Assembly: GCA_051888775.1 (NCBI GenBank)
Contig: JBJFCE010000042.1
Location: 1 to 53,191, forward strand
Origin: JBJFCE01 sp051888775
GTDB lineage: Bacteria > Bacillota > Clostridia > Lachnospirales > Lachnospiraceae
Reading direction: 5' to 3'
DNA: 53,191 nt
Of the stretch, positions 8,432 to 17,948 are shown in pieces. The notes under the pieces are model-generated. The model ran no database searches, had not been told where the DNA came from, and saw nothing but the letters and a program-made list of their open reading frames with translations. The translations under genes were made by a program, and so were the position numbers. Position 1 is the stretch's first letter. The number at the start of each line of letters is the position of its first letter.

Positions 8432-9826
8432 CTACCGTTTCCGCAGTCTCGCCATAAAAAATCCGTCCGTCTCATGCACGCCGGGCAAAAGCTGCAGATA
8501 GCCTTTGGCTGAGCTTCCCCCTTTCAGGCATTCCGGCAGATACGGTTCCAGACTTTCCGGCTCAAATCCCAGTGTTTCAAGGTAGTGTACCTGTTCTTCG
8601 TTCTCTGCCTGATGAATCGTGCAGGTACTATAGATCAAAATCCCGTCTTTTTTCACATACTGCACCGCAGTATTCAGAATTTCTCTCTGCAACAACACGA
8701 TTTCCTGCATCTGCTCTTGGGTCATATGATAGCGGATATCACATTTTTTTCCCATGATACCGAGTCCGGAACAGGGTGCATCCACATAGACGATATCCGC
8801 ACATCCGACATCCTGTGTGCGCAGTTCTCTCGCATCCTGTACGAGGATCTCTATGTTCCGGTACGGACTGCGCGCTGCGTTTTCTTCAATCAGGCTGATC
8901 TTCTCCTGTGTTAAATCTCTTGCACTGACAAGTCCGGTACCGTTTAATTTACATGCCGCATGAAGACTCTTTCCTCCCGGTGCGGCACAGACATCAATTA
9001 TCGTCATGCCCGGTTTGATTCCGGCAATCTCGGATACCAGCATGGAGCTGACATCCTGCACCTGAAAAATACCCTGCAAAAATCCGGGCAGCCTGTGCAG
9101 ACCGGAGACATTGCGCAGCCGATACGCATAGGAAAGATAGGGATGCGACTCTATCTGGACGCCGCCGTCCGAAACGCGTGTCAGCCACAGCTTTCGCTCC
9201 TCCGGTGTCAGATTCTCATCCATCCGCACCGTTACCGGAGCCTCCTGCAAAAATGCATATAACATCCGTTTTGTCGTTTCGGCTCCATATGCTTCCAAAA
9301 ACTGTACCACAATCCACTCCGGCATAGCATAATTTATCGATAATGCATGCACCGGATCGCTCTTTTCATCCGGCCATACAATCTGCTCTTTCTCCCTGCT
9401 GATCGTACGGAGCACGCCGTTAACAAAGCCCCTCAGTCCCGCAAAGCCCCGCTTCAATACAAGCTTCACCGATTCGTTGCAGGCAGCACTGTCCGGTACA
9501 CTGTCCATATAAAGGATCTGATATACGCCCATCCGCAGCACTTCCCGAATGAGCGGCTTCATGTTTTTGGTCTTCGTTTTGGAAAAACAGTCAATGACAT
9601 AATCTAACTGTATCCGCCGTTCCACACACCCCTCAAACAGGCGTTTCATAAAGGACTTGTCCTGCACGGACAAATAATCATACTTGTCCAGCGTTCCTTT
9701 TAACAACCTGTTGGCATATTGTGTTTCCTGTTCCATAAGTAGCAAAAGTTCCAGCACAATTGCGCGGGTATTGCAGGCTCCCTGATTCTGTTTTGTTCCT
9801 GATGTATGATTCCCGCGTCGTGTCAT
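8432..9826 (-). CDS. rsmB: 16S rRNA m5C967 methyltransferase RsmB
   Basis: A 464-residue SAM-dependent methyltransferase. The N-terminal ~140 residues form the NusB-like RNA-binding domain and the C-terminal part is the NOL1/NOP2/Sun catalytic domain with DVCAAPGGKS (SAM), DAPCSGLG (one catalytic Cys) and YSTCTIHQAENE (the nucleophilic Cys). The ATG at 9826 is preferred because GGAGAG lies six bases upstream; a TTG codon earlier is possible but unneeded. The start overlaps the stop of the upstream metallopeptidase (TGATG), implying coupling. Confidence 0.96.
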   Translation of the reverse strand: MTRRGNHTSGTKQNQGACNTRAIVLELLLLMEQETQYANRLLKGTLDKYDYLSVQDKSFMKRLFEGCVERRIQLDYVIDCFSKTKTKNMKPLIREVLRMGVYQILYMDSVPDSAACNESVKLVLKRGFAGLRGFVNGVLRTISREKEQIVWPDEKSDPVHALSINYAMPEWIVVQFLEAYGAETTKRMLYAFLQEAPVTVRMDENLTPEERKLWLTRVSDGGVQIESHPYLSYAYRLRNVSGLHRLPGFLQGIFQVQDVSSMLVSEIAGIKPGMTIIDVCAAPGGKSLHAACKLNGTGLVSARDLTQEKISLIEENAARSPYRNIEILVQDARELRTQDVGCADIVYVDAPCSGLGIMGKKCDIRYHMTQEQMQEIVLLQREILNTAVQYVKKDGILIYSTCTIHQAENEEQVHYLETLGFEPESLEPYLPECLKGGSSAKGYLQLLPGVHETDGFFMARLRKR

Positions 9827-10533
9827 CAATCTCTCCTGCGGTTCCCGCCAAATAAAATAACCAGACGCAGTAATTGCAGGATTGCCGAGGCAGCTGCCGC
9901 AACATAAGTCAATGCCGCTGCTGACAATACCTTACGGCACTGGGATACTTCCTGTCCTGCCAGAATCCCCATCTGATCCAAAGCCTGAACCGCTCTGGAT
10001 GAGGCATTAAATTCTACCGGAAGCGTAACAACCTGAAATAATACCGCAAGTGCAAATACCCAGATACCGATCTGGATCAGCACTGAATTATAGCTTAATA
10101 AGATGCCAAGCAGAATAATCGGGATTCCGAGCTTGGAACCGATATTCGCTGCCGGAACCAGCGTAGAGCGAAGTTTTAACGGTCCATATCCCACATTGTG
10201 CTGAATGGCATGTCCGCACTCATGTGCCGCTACTCCTACTGCCGCTACCGATGCGGAGGCATAGGTAGCATCGGACAGATTCAGCGTCTTATTCCGCGGA
10301 TCATAATGATCGGTCAAAGTTCCGCTCACCTGTTGGATCCGCACGTCATAAATTCCGTTATACTGCAAGATTCTCTGTGCCGCCTCTGCTCCTGTCATTC
10401 CGGTCATACTGCGCACCTTGGCATACTTATTAAAGGTACTGTTCACTCTCATGGAGGCAAAGATAGAGAGCAGGGCTCCGATAATCACAAGTAAATAAGT
10501 CCAATCATATGTGTAATAATAATATCCCGGCAT
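9826..10533 (-). CDS. Membrane zinc metallopeptidase (YugP-like, Zn_peptidase_2 family)
   Basis: A 235-residue membrane protein with a hydrophobic N-terminal segment, the zinc-binding HECGHAIQH motif near residue 110, and two or three further membrane spans. These features define the neutral zinc metallopeptidase family typified by Bacillus YugP. The substrate is not established. The start at 10533 is set by GGAGGAATTACG; the longer frame to 10557 overlaps fmt. Sitting between fmt and rsmB is a conserved clostridial arrangement. Confidence 0.9.
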   Translation of the reverse strand: MPGYYYYTYDWTYLLVIIGALLSIFASMRVNSTFNKYAKVRSMTGMTGAEAAQRILQYNGIYDVRIQQVSGTLTDHYDPRNKTLNLSDATYASASVAAVGVAAHECGHAIQHNVGYGPLKLRSTLVPAANIGSKLGIPIILLGILLSYNSVLIQIGIWVFALAVLFQVVTLPVEFNASSRAVQALDQMGILAGQEVSQCRKVLSAAALTYVAAAASAILQLLRLVILFGGNRRRD

Positions 10534-10549
10534 CGTAATTCCTCCTGTG

Positions 10550-11536
10550 TTAACCAATCATTTCTCCGACCGTCACAGCATATCCGAGCAGGAAATCCCT
10601 GACGCTCATTCTCTTTTTCCCTTCCAGCTGCACCTCACGGACAATCAGATCTCCGTTTCCGGTACGGACAGTAAAGCAATCCTTTGTCACATCCGTAATC
10701 GTTCCCGGCAAATAAGCTTCCTTCCCGTCCGTCTGTGCCATCCGGCTTCCCTCATCTGTATCCTGTACTGTGTCCTGTACTGTATCTGCTACCGCAGCGC
10801 TCCAGATTTTCATCTGCTTCCCATGATATGTGGTATAGGCACTTGGCCACGAATTCAGTCCTCTGACCTTTCGTTCGATCACCTGTGCCTCTTCCTGCCA
10901 ATCAATCCTTCCGATTGCCTTGGAAAGCCGCCCTGCATAAGTTGCTTCCGCTTCATCCTGCATATGCGGTGTCAGTTTTCCCTGTTCGATTAGCGGAATC
11001 GTATCCACGCAAAGCTTTGCTCCGGCAATGCAGAGCTTGTCAAACAGACTGTCTCCGGTTTCCTCCGGCGTGATCGGAACCTGTACATTTGTCAGGATGT
11101 CGCCCGTATCCATTCCAGCATTCATCTGCATGATCGTCACTCCGGTATACGGTTCTCCGTCTAAAATCGCCCATTGGATCGGTGCCGCACCACGATACTT
11201 CGGAAGCAGGGAGGCATGAATATTGATGCATCCGTATTTTGGCATATCCAGAATCTCCTGTGACAGGATCTGTCCAAATGCCGCCACTACGAATAACTCA
11301 GCTTCATAAGTACGCAGCGTTTCCACCGCCTCCGGTGCTTTGATCTTTACCGGCTGGAATACTTCTATGCCATGACGCAGCGCACATTCTTTCACCGGCG
11401 GATACTGCATCTCTTTTCCGCGTCCCTTCGGCTTATCGGGCTGAGTGACGACCGCTGTGATCTCGTGTCCCGCTTCAATCAGCGCTTCCAGTGCACCCAC
11501 CGCAAAATCCGGTGTTCCCATAAATACAAGTTTCAT
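10550..11536 (-). CDS. fmt: Methionyl-tRNA formyltransferase
   Basis: A 328-residue enzyme that formylates initiator Met-tRNA. The N-terminal Rossmann-like domain starts MKLVFMGTPDFAV; the catalytic signature HASLLPKYRGAAPIQWAI and the downstream DTGDI are present. The C-terminal OB-like domain carries a short insertion with a duplicated DTVQ unit (residues ~250-260), reflecting a small in-frame DNA repeat. Its ribosome binding site (GAGGAG) is encoded by the acidic C-terminal codons of def, three bases upstream, so the two are tightly coupled. Confidence 0.97.
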   Translation of the reverse strand: MKLVFMGTPDFAVGALEALIEAGHEITAVVTQPDKPKGRGKEMQYPPVKECALRHGIEVFQPVKIKAPEAVETLRTYEAELFVVAAFGQILSQEILDMPKYGCINIHASLLPKYRGAAPIQWAILDGEPYTGVTIMQMNAGMDTGDILTNVQVPITPEETGDSLFDKLCIAGAKLCVDTIPLIEQGKLTPHMQDEAEATYAGRLSKAIGRIDWQEEAQVIERKVRGLNSWPSAYTTYHGKQMKIWSAAVADTVQDTVQDTDEGSRMAQTDGKEAYLPGTITDVTKDCFTVRTGNGDLIVREVQLEGKKRMSVRDFLLGYAVTVGEMIG

Positions 11537-11539
11537 TGC

Positions 11540-12043
11540 TTACTCCTCTTCTTCGTCTTCTTCATCCTCATCGCCATATACATCCTCGGTATTCATCAGT
11601 GCGCCTTCTACCTTTTCGGTATAAAGATGTCCGTCCAGATGCTCGCACTCATGGCAGATCGCTCTTGCCAGAAGCTCGGTTCCTTCCAGTTCAAACGGCT
11701 GCATGTTTTCATCCATTGCCACAACCTTGACATAGTTGGGTCTTGTCACCATACCGGTCTTGCCCGGTACGGACAGGCAGCCTTCATAACCGCTCTGTTC
11801 GCCGCTTGTTTCAACGATTCTGGGGTTAATCAGCACATGCGGTTCATCCCCTGTCACATCAATTACCACGATTCGTTTCAAAATACCGACCTGCGGTGCT
11901 GCCAGCCCGACGCCGTTTGCTTCATACATCGTATCAAGCATATCTTCTATCAAGGTCCGAGTTCTCGGTGTTATTTCTTTTACTTCCTTACTGACCTTCG
12001 TCAGCACATCATCTCCGATTTCCCTGATTGTTCTGAGTGCCAT
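11540..12043 (-). CDS. def: Peptide deformylase
   Basis: A 167-residue metalloprotease that removes the formyl group from nascent proteins. All three motifs are intact: GVGLAAPQVG, EGCLSVPG with the metal-ligand Cys, and HECEHLDG. The unusual part is an extended C-terminal acidic tail of about 14 residues (DEDEEDEEEE) after the normal domain end. Those codons also provide the GAGGAG site for fmt. Good AAGGAGG in front of the start. Confidence 0.97.
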   Translation of the reverse strand: MALRTIREIGDDVLTKVSKEVKEITPRTRTLIEDMLDTMYEANGVGLAAPQVGILKRIVVIDVTGDEPHVLINPRIVETSGEQSGYEGCLSVPGKTGMVTRPNYVKVVAMDENMQPFELEGTELLARAICHECEHLDGHLYTEKVEGALMNTEDVYGDEDEEDEEEE

Positions 12044-12056
12044 TTGCTCTTCCTCC

Positions 12057-14318
12057 TTATGTGTTCAGCGGATCAAAATCAAAGGATACCAGTGCATCCC
12101 ATTCCTTATGCCGCTCCAGATATTCTTCCATATCATTCTTTACCTGAATCAGTGTATCATACTTTTGATGTTTATAATATAGCACAAATCGGTAAATATC
12201 TTTAATTTTTGCAATTCCCGGTGCCGCAGGTCCGATCACGACCGGTTTTTCATCTGCCGGACCAGCCGCGTTTTCAGATACTTTCTGAAACCTCTCTTCA
12301 CTGATTTTCTTTAATTCCACGGCAAGTGCCTGTCCCGTTTCCTGATCTGCGGATTGGATCTGTACCGCCAGCATATGTGCGGCAGGCGGATACAGTAAAA
12401 ATTCCCGGTAAGCATATTCTTCCTCAAAAAATCCCTCATAATCCTGATCTTTTGCAAATTGGATGCTGTAATGATCGGGCTGGTAGGTCTGGATCACGAC
12501 CTCTCCCTGTTTATCGCCTCTTCCAGCACGACCGGCAGCCTGTGTCAGAAGATCAAAGGTCCGCTCTCCCGCACGGTAATCGCTTGCATTTAAGGACAGA
12601 TCTGCCGCCAGAATGCCGACCAGCGTCACATTCGGAAAATCATGTCCCTTGACAATCATCTGGGTTCCGATCAGGATATCCGCTTCCCCACAGGAGAAGG
12701 TGGATAAGATCTCATCATAGCTTTCCTTCTTTTTGGTCGTATCGGCATCCATCCGAAGCACCCTCGCCTGCGGAAACATCCGCTTTACCGCGTCCTCCAC
12801 CTGCTGTGTTCCCGCCTTAAAGCCGAGAATGTACTTGGAGCCGCAGGACGGACAAACAGACACATCGGGCTGCTCATATCCGCAATAATGGCATATCAGC
12901 TTTCCGTTCCGATGTTTTGAAAGTGATACATCACAATGCGGACACTTCATGACATATCCACAGCTTCTGCAGGAAACAAAGCCCGATATGCCGCGCCTGT
13001 TTAGAAACAGCATGATCTGCTCATTTTGTGTAAGCCGCTGCACCATCAGTTCCGAAAGTCTTTCCGAGAACATGGAGCGATTGCCGTTTTGCAGTTCCTC
13101 CCGCATGTCCACGATATCCACCTTAGGAAGCGTTCCTCCGGTCAGCCGTCTGGTCAGCCTAAACAGACGAAGCTTTCCCTGTTTTGCCATGTGATAAGCC
13201 TCTAATGAGGGAGTTGCCGAACCGAGTACCACACATGCGTGATGGTAGGACGCAATCTGCACCGCCACTTCTCTTGCATGATACTTTGGCATTGTCTCGC
13301 TCTTATAGCTTGTTTCATGCTCCTCATCGATAATGATCACTCCGATATTCGGAAACGGTGTAAAAAGCGCCGAGCGCGGACCGATCATGACATCGATCTG
13401 TCCGTTCTTTGCTTTTTCATACTGGTCATAACGCTCTCCTTTGGACATTCTGGAGTTCACCACCGAAACCCGCTCTCCGAATCTCTTATAAAAACGCATC
13501 ACAGTCTGGTACGTCAGCGCAATCTCAGGAATCAGCACAATTGCCTGTTTCCCCATGCGTACAACGCCCTCTACAATGCCCATATAGACCTCTGTCTTGC
13601 CGCTTCCGGTGATTCCGTGGATCAGAGAGTGTCTTATATTCCCCTCCCGGATATCCGCAAGAACCGTCTGCACGATCTGTTCCTGCTCCTCACTGAGCGT
13701 ATTGCGCACAGTATCCGCTTCGATATGGTGTACACTGCTTCGATATTCTCTTTGCTCCTCAATTCTGATCTGACCGGCATTCTGTAATGCTTTTAATGTC
13801 GGTGCCGCAATATGAAGCTTTGTCGTCACCAGCTCCTGCGGTATGCTTTCGTTTTCACAAAGCTCCCTCATCAGTCTCGCTTTTGCCGTCTGATGCTTCT
13901 TTTCATAGCCTTCTGCCGCTTCTTCCGCTTCTTTCACACTGACGGTACGAATGACCGTTTTACGAATAATATTGGCAACCTTCTGCTTGACCGGAAGAAC
14001 GGTCTTTAATGCCATGATCATGGTCGAGCCATAGGTCTCTTTCATCCATGCCGCCAGCCGTACCGCTTCTTCCTCAGGGCCGAGTTCCTCTGTCAGAACA
14101 GACGTAATATCCTTGATCTTATCAACCGCCCATTCCGGCTTTTGGGTCAATGCCACAACATAGCCGCGGACCGGTTTGTTGCCCTTTCCGAACGGAATCA
14201 TAACGGCACTTCCGGGGCACACCTGTCCCTCAAGCGTCTCAGGGACACGATATTGAAACGTCCTGTCGACGCTTTCATGTGAGATATCTACTATGATATT
14301 GGCATAACAATCCTTCAT
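12057..14318 (-). CDS. priA: Primosomal replication restart helicase PriA
   Basis: A 753-residue superfamily-2 helicase that reloads the replisome at stalled forks. Visible are the N-terminal DNA-binding region (YANIIVDISHESVDRTFQY), Walker A GITGSGKTEVYMG, Walker B DEEH, and eight cysteines in two zinc-binding knuckles (CRSCGYVMKCPHC, then CHYCGYEQPDVSVCPSC). The start at 14318 (MKDCYANII) follows AAGGAAG; the frame is open to 14552 but that extension is murE in another frame. It overlaps the 3' end of murE by 44 bp. Confidence 0.96.
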   Translation of the reverse strand: MKDCYANIIVDISHESVDRTFQYRVPETLEGQVCPGSAVMIPFGKGNKPVRGYVVALTQKPEWAVDKIKDITSVLTEELGPEEEAVRLAAWMKETYGSTMIMALKTVLPVKQKVANIIRKTVIRTVSVKEAEEAAEGYEKKHQTAKARLMRELCENESIPQELVTTKLHIAAPTLKALQNAGQIRIEEQREYRSSVHHIEADTVRNTLSEEQEQIVQTVLADIREGNIRHSLIHGITGSGKTEVYMGIVEGVVRMGKQAIVLIPEIALTYQTVMRFYKRFGERVSVVNSRMSKGERYDQYEKAKNGQIDVMIGPRSALFTPFPNIGVIIIDEEHETSYKSETMPKYHAREVAVQIASYHHACVVLGSATPSLEAYHMAKQGKLRLFRLTRRLTGGTLPKVDIVDMREELQNGNRSMFSERLSELMVQRLTQNEQIMLFLNRRGISGFVSCRSCGYVMKCPHCDVSLSKHRNGKLICHYCGYEQPDVSVCPSCGSKYILGFKAGTQQVEDAVKRMFPQARVLRMDADTTKKKESYDEILSTFSCGEADILIGTQMIVKGHDFPNVTLVGILAADLSLNASDYRAGERTFDLLTQAAGRAGRGDKQGEVVIQTYQPDHYSIQFAKDQDYEGFFEEEYAYREFLLYPPAAHMLAVQIQSADQETGQALAVELKKISEERFQKVSENAAGPADEKPVVIGPAAPGIAKIKDIYRFVLYYKHQKYDTLIQVKNDMEEYLERHKEWDALVSFDFDPLNT

Positions 14319-15828
14319 CCTGTATCTTCCTTTGCTCGTATACGATGCACCGTTCATCCATCGGATACTTTTTCCCCTGTATTTCCTGATAAGTCTCATG
14401 CCCCTTGCCTGCCAGCAGGATAATATCCCCCGGAAGGGCAATCGACAAGGTATAGGCAATCGCCTCTCTGCGGTCGGTAATGCGGATATATTTACCGCCG
14501 CTTTTTCGCATGCCGACAAGAATATCTTCAATGATACTGTCCGGATCCTCATATCTGGGATTATCCGATGTTACAATACTTAAATCCGCCAATCTGCCGC
14601 TTGTTTCACCCATGGAATATCTTCTGTCCCGTGCCCGGTTTCCGCCGCACCCAAACAGACAGATCAGTCTGCCCGGATGATACTCCCGCAGCGTCCGTAA
14701 AATATGATCAAGCGCCAGTGCATTATGTGCATAATCAATAAAAATGCTGTAAGAATCCCGGATGGAAATATTCTCCATCCTTCCCGGTATCACACTGTGA
14801 CGCAGGCCTTTTCTGATACAGGCAGCTCCCACACCGAGTTTTCTGCATATGACCGCAGCCGCCAGTGCATTTTCCACATTGAAAATCCCCGGTATCGGGA
14901 TTTCAAACGGCTCATGGTCATACTCCGGTATTAAAAACTGCATCCCGAGCGTATGCTCTCTCCTGATCTTTCGGCATTTTGTCGCACGGACCAGCTCTCT
15001 TTTAGCAGTCTGCGTCTGTGCCGCATAGTCCTGCTGCCGATCGGAATCCGTACTAAAATAAGTCATCTCCCGGCAGGTACTGCTTCTTACCATATACTCC
15101 GTATAAGGATCTTGTGCATTACAGATACCGATCATACTCTGTCTTAAAAGCATCGCCTTGCATGACGCATATTCCTTCATATCCTGATGCTCACCGGGAC
15201 CGATATGATCCCCCGCCAGATTCAGGTACACTCCGATATCAAAACGGATTCCATCCAGCCTGTGCATCTTAAGCCCCTGAGAAGAAGCTTCCACAACTGC
15301 TACCTGACAACGGTTCTTCACCATTTCCGCCATCGCCTCCGCGATTAAAAGCGATTCCGGCGTCGTATTGTCACCCTCACATAACCCGTTTCCACAGTCT
15401 GTACCAAGGGTTCCGATATATCCCACACGCATCCCGGCAATCCGCAGGATCTGTACCGCCATCCATGCAGTCGTCGTCTTTCCCTTGGTTCCCGTGATGC
15501 CGACCGTTAAAAGCTTTCTGGCCGGATATCCGTAAAAAACATGCGCGATATTTGCCAGTGCCGCTCTGGTATCTGATACCAGAATCACGGTCAGCTCCGG
15601 ATATGCCATAATTTCGTCCCATTCCTGCACGAGAATCGCTGTAGCACCGCACTGCACTGCCTGTCTGATATAACGGTGCCCATCCTGTCTGTAACCTTTT
15701 AAACATACGAATAAGTCTCCGCATTCTACAGCATCGGAATGGATGACGATGTTATGAATCTCTTTATGAACGGTTCCGCACATGATCTGATGCGGCACCT
15801 TCTCCAATAATACTGCCAGTTCCGACAT
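14275..15828 (-). CDS. murE: UDP-MurNAc-tripeptide synthetase MurE (meso-DAP type)
   Basis: A 517-residue Mur ligase adding the third residue to the peptidoglycan stem peptide in the cytoplasm. The ATP-binding loop GITGTKGKTTTAW, the central ligase domain and the C-terminal DNPRYE motif are present; DNPR is the signature for meso-diaminopimelate as substrate. It is the first gene of the long minus-strand run and overlaps priA. Other mur genes are not adjacent. The upstream promoter has a clear TATAAT (about 15863-15868) but a weak -35. Confidence 0.93.
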   Translation of the reverse strand: MSELAVLLEKVPHQIMCGTVHKEIHNIVIHSDAVECGDLFVCLKGYRQDGHRYIRQAVQCGATAILVQEWDEIMAYPELTVILVSDTRAALANIAHVFYGYPARKLLTVGITGTKGKTTTAWMAVQILRIAGMRVGYIGTLGTDCGNGLCEGDNTTPESLLIAEAMAEMVKNRCQVAVVEASSQGLKMHRLDGIRFDIGVYLNLAGDHIGPGEHQDMKEYASCKAMLLRQSMIGICNAQDPYTEYMVRSSTCREMTYFSTDSDRQQDYAAQTQTAKRELVRATKCRKIRREHTLGMQFLIPEYDHEPFEIPIPGIFNVENALAAAVICRKLGVGAACIRKGLRHSVIPGRMENISIRDSYSIFIDYAHNALALDHILRTLREYHPGRLICLFGCGGNRARDRRYSMGETSGRLADLSIVTSDNPRYEDPDSIIEDILVGMRKSGGKYIRITDRREAIAYTLSIALPGDIILLAGKGHETYQEIQGKKYPMDERCIVYEQRKIQDEGLLCQYHSRYLT

Positions 15829-16160
15829 GATGCTCCCATGAATTCCATCACGGTTTTATTCCATTATATAGCATTGAAAAGTGCTTTAGAAGTAAATTCT
15901 TTTTCTTTTCGGGCAATTTCTTTTTTATTAATGAATTTATGATTTATTTTATTTTTTTGTCACAGAATATACACATTTCTACTTTATAGTATATCTCAGA
16001 TAGTTGAAAAACTACTATCTCCCCCCTCATAAGAAATAAGAGCCTCAAGGTATCCCCCTTGAGGTTCTTATTTTTTATCCTGTCAGATTTCCGGTCAAAA
16101 TACAATTGCCGATTATCATGACAGGAACTATCATTTCACATTGAAAGCGTTCCTGAAGCT
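15829..16160. other. Intergenic region between recJ and murE
   Basis: This 332-bp AT-rich gap holds the murE -10 box near its left end, a strong hairpin terminator at 16035-16072, and a smaller 7-bp inverted repeat (16079-16085 with 16119-16125). No coding region or known RNA motif was seen in the rest. Confidence 0.6.
16035..16072 (-). terminator. Strong, probably bidirectional hairpin terminator after recJ
   Basis: A 16-bp stem (16035-16050 with 16057-16072) with one wobble and a 6-nt loop. T-rich tracts follow on both strands (TTATTTTTTATCC on plus, CTTATTTCTTATG on minus). It lies about 90 bp downstream of the recJ stop and insulates murE. Confidence 0.8.
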
Positions 16161-17936
16161 TTAACAATATCCACTCATCACAAACTGAAGTTCCTGTCTG
16201 CCCTGATATTCATTCAGGTCAGGATAATAAACAATAGACAGTCTGACCGTTGTGCCTTTTGCCTCATACAATCTGTCCACTTCTTCACTTCCGTAGCGTT
16301 CTGCCACATAAGCGTCAAACGGCTCATGAGCGCCAAAATACGTTAGTGTGAAACGCTGTCCCATTTCATCTTCCACCTGAAAATGCATTACCCGATTATT
16401 CTTTCCAATCAATCTCGCGGATAAAAAGATCAGATTTTTTTGTGCAAAGACCGGCTTTGGATTTCCGTTTCCAAACGGTTCTAACACCTCCATCTGCTCG
16501 ACAAACCGTTTGGTTACATAGGACATCGGCATTGGCACATCAATATGTACTGTCTTTACAAAATCATCTTCTTTTAGCGGACAGACAGCATTGATCCGTT
16601 CCCGGAATAACGTAATATTCTCTTTTGGAAGAGAAATGCCCGCTGCCATTTTATGCCCGCCGAATTTCGTAAATAAATCCTTACACTTGCACAATTCCTC
16701 ATACATAGAATAAGCTTCGATCGATCTTCCCGAACCTTTTACACCGTCTTCCCCCTGCGTCAGAACAAAGACCGGATGATGATATTTTTCCTTGATCCGT
16801 CCGGCGATGATCCCGGCAAGGCTCTCATGGCAGTCCGGCAGATACAGCACAATGACCGGCTCTTTTTTCGCATCCCAGCCTGCCAGCAATGTTTCCGCCT
16901 GTTCCACGCCTTTATTAGTCAGATCCTTTCTACTGTCATTTAGCCCCTTTAACTCCTGCGCAAGCTCCAGTGCTTTCTTATAATCCTGCGCCTTTAATAA
17001 CTCCAATGCCCGCAGCGCACTGTCCAGACGCCCGGTCGCATTCATGCACGGACCGAGGACAAAACCGACATGATAAGGCGAGATTTTCTTTCCTTCCAGC
17101 CCGCTTACCGCAATCAGTGCACGAAGACCCATATTGGAAGATTTTCGCATCTTTGCAAGCCCATAGCGTACAACGATGCGGTTCTCTTTTTTTAACTCCA
17201 TGACATCCCCGATCGTAGCAAAGGCAGTCAGCTCCAGAAGCTCATCCACGATTTCGTCCCCCGGGTATCCTAATCGCTCATACAGCGCCCGAATCACATG
17301 AAACGCCACAAATGCACCGCAAATACCGTCAAACGGATAGCTGCTGTCCGCTCTCTTAGGGTCCACCACGGCAGCCGCCCCGGGTAGTATCCATCTCCTG
17401 CAAAGCTGTCCGTCCTCACCCGTTTCTTCTTCAAACGGGATCTCATGGTGATCCGTGATGATCATCTCTATTCCGAGTTCTGCCGCCAGCGCTGCCTGCG
17501 CCGGTGCCGCGATCCCGTTGTCACAGGTTATGATCAGCTCCACGCCATCCTCCGCAGCCTGCTCGACCAGTCTGTCATTTAATCCGTAGCCGTCTAAAAT
17601 CCGGTGCGGTATCGCCGTATCCACCTGTATTCCCAGTGCGGACAGACCGCGATACAGAATATAAGATGCACACACACCGTCAATATCATAATCTCCGATG
17701 ATACGCACCTTTCTTTCGCGAAAAGCGATCAGGGTATCAACCGCCTTCTCCATATCGGGAAGTAAAAAAGAATCCGGCAGATCCGAAAGATCACCATGCA
17801 GAAATTCTTCAATCTCCTCATTCTGCGTAAGATCCCTGTTCCTGATAATCCGCGCTATCACCGGATCTATTCCAAAAGTCTTACCGATCTCTTGAAAATC
17901 CGCCTTTTTCGCCGCAACCATCCACCGTTCCTTCAT
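16161..17936 (-). CDS. recJ: Single-stranded-DNA-specific exonuclease RecJ
   Basis: A 591-residue DHH-superfamily 5'-3' exonuclease for recombinational and mismatch repair. Motifs: DYDIDGVCAS (metal-binding Asp residues), the DHHE motif preceded by MIITD, NATGRLDSA, and GGHKMAAG of the DHHA1 domain, then an OB-fold C-terminus. The start at 17936 follows AAGGAG. It begins 12 bp after the EEP-family gene, so the two share a transcript. Confidence 0.95.
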   Translation of the reverse strand: MKERWMVAAKKADFQEIGKTFGIDPVIARIIRNRDLTQNEEIEEFLHGDLSDLPDSFLLPDMEKAVDTLIAFRERKVRIIGDYDIDGVCASYILYRGLSALGIQVDTAIPHRILDGYGLNDRLVEQAAEDGVELIITCDNGIAAPAQAALAAELGIEMIITDHHEIPFEEETGEDGQLCRRWILPGAAAVVDPKRADSSYPFDGICGAFVAFHVIRALYERLGYPGDEIVDELLELTAFATIGDVMELKKENRIVVRYGLAKMRKSSNMGLRALIAVSGLEGKKISPYHVGFVLGPCMNATGRLDSALRALELLKAQDYKKALELAQELKGLNDSRKDLTNKGVEQAETLLAGWDAKKEPVIVLYLPDCHESLAGIIAGRIKEKYHHPVFVLTQGEDGVKGSGRSIEAYSMYEELCKCKDLFTKFGGHKMAAGISLPKENITLFRERINAVCPLKEDDFVKTVHIDVPMPMSYVTKRFVEQMEVLEPFGNGNPKPVFAQKNLIFLSARLIGKNNRVMHFQVEDEMGQRFTLTYFGAHEPFDAYVAERYGSEEVDRLYEAKGTTVRLSIVYYPDLNEYQGRQELQFVMSGYC

Positions 17937-17948
17937 GCATAACTCCTT

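Noticed and set aside
11372..12205. Long plus-strand open frame (277 codons) opposite fmt and def
   Set aside because: It is the complement of two clearly conserved genes. Its translation is rich in His, Cys and Arg and has no recognisable domain.
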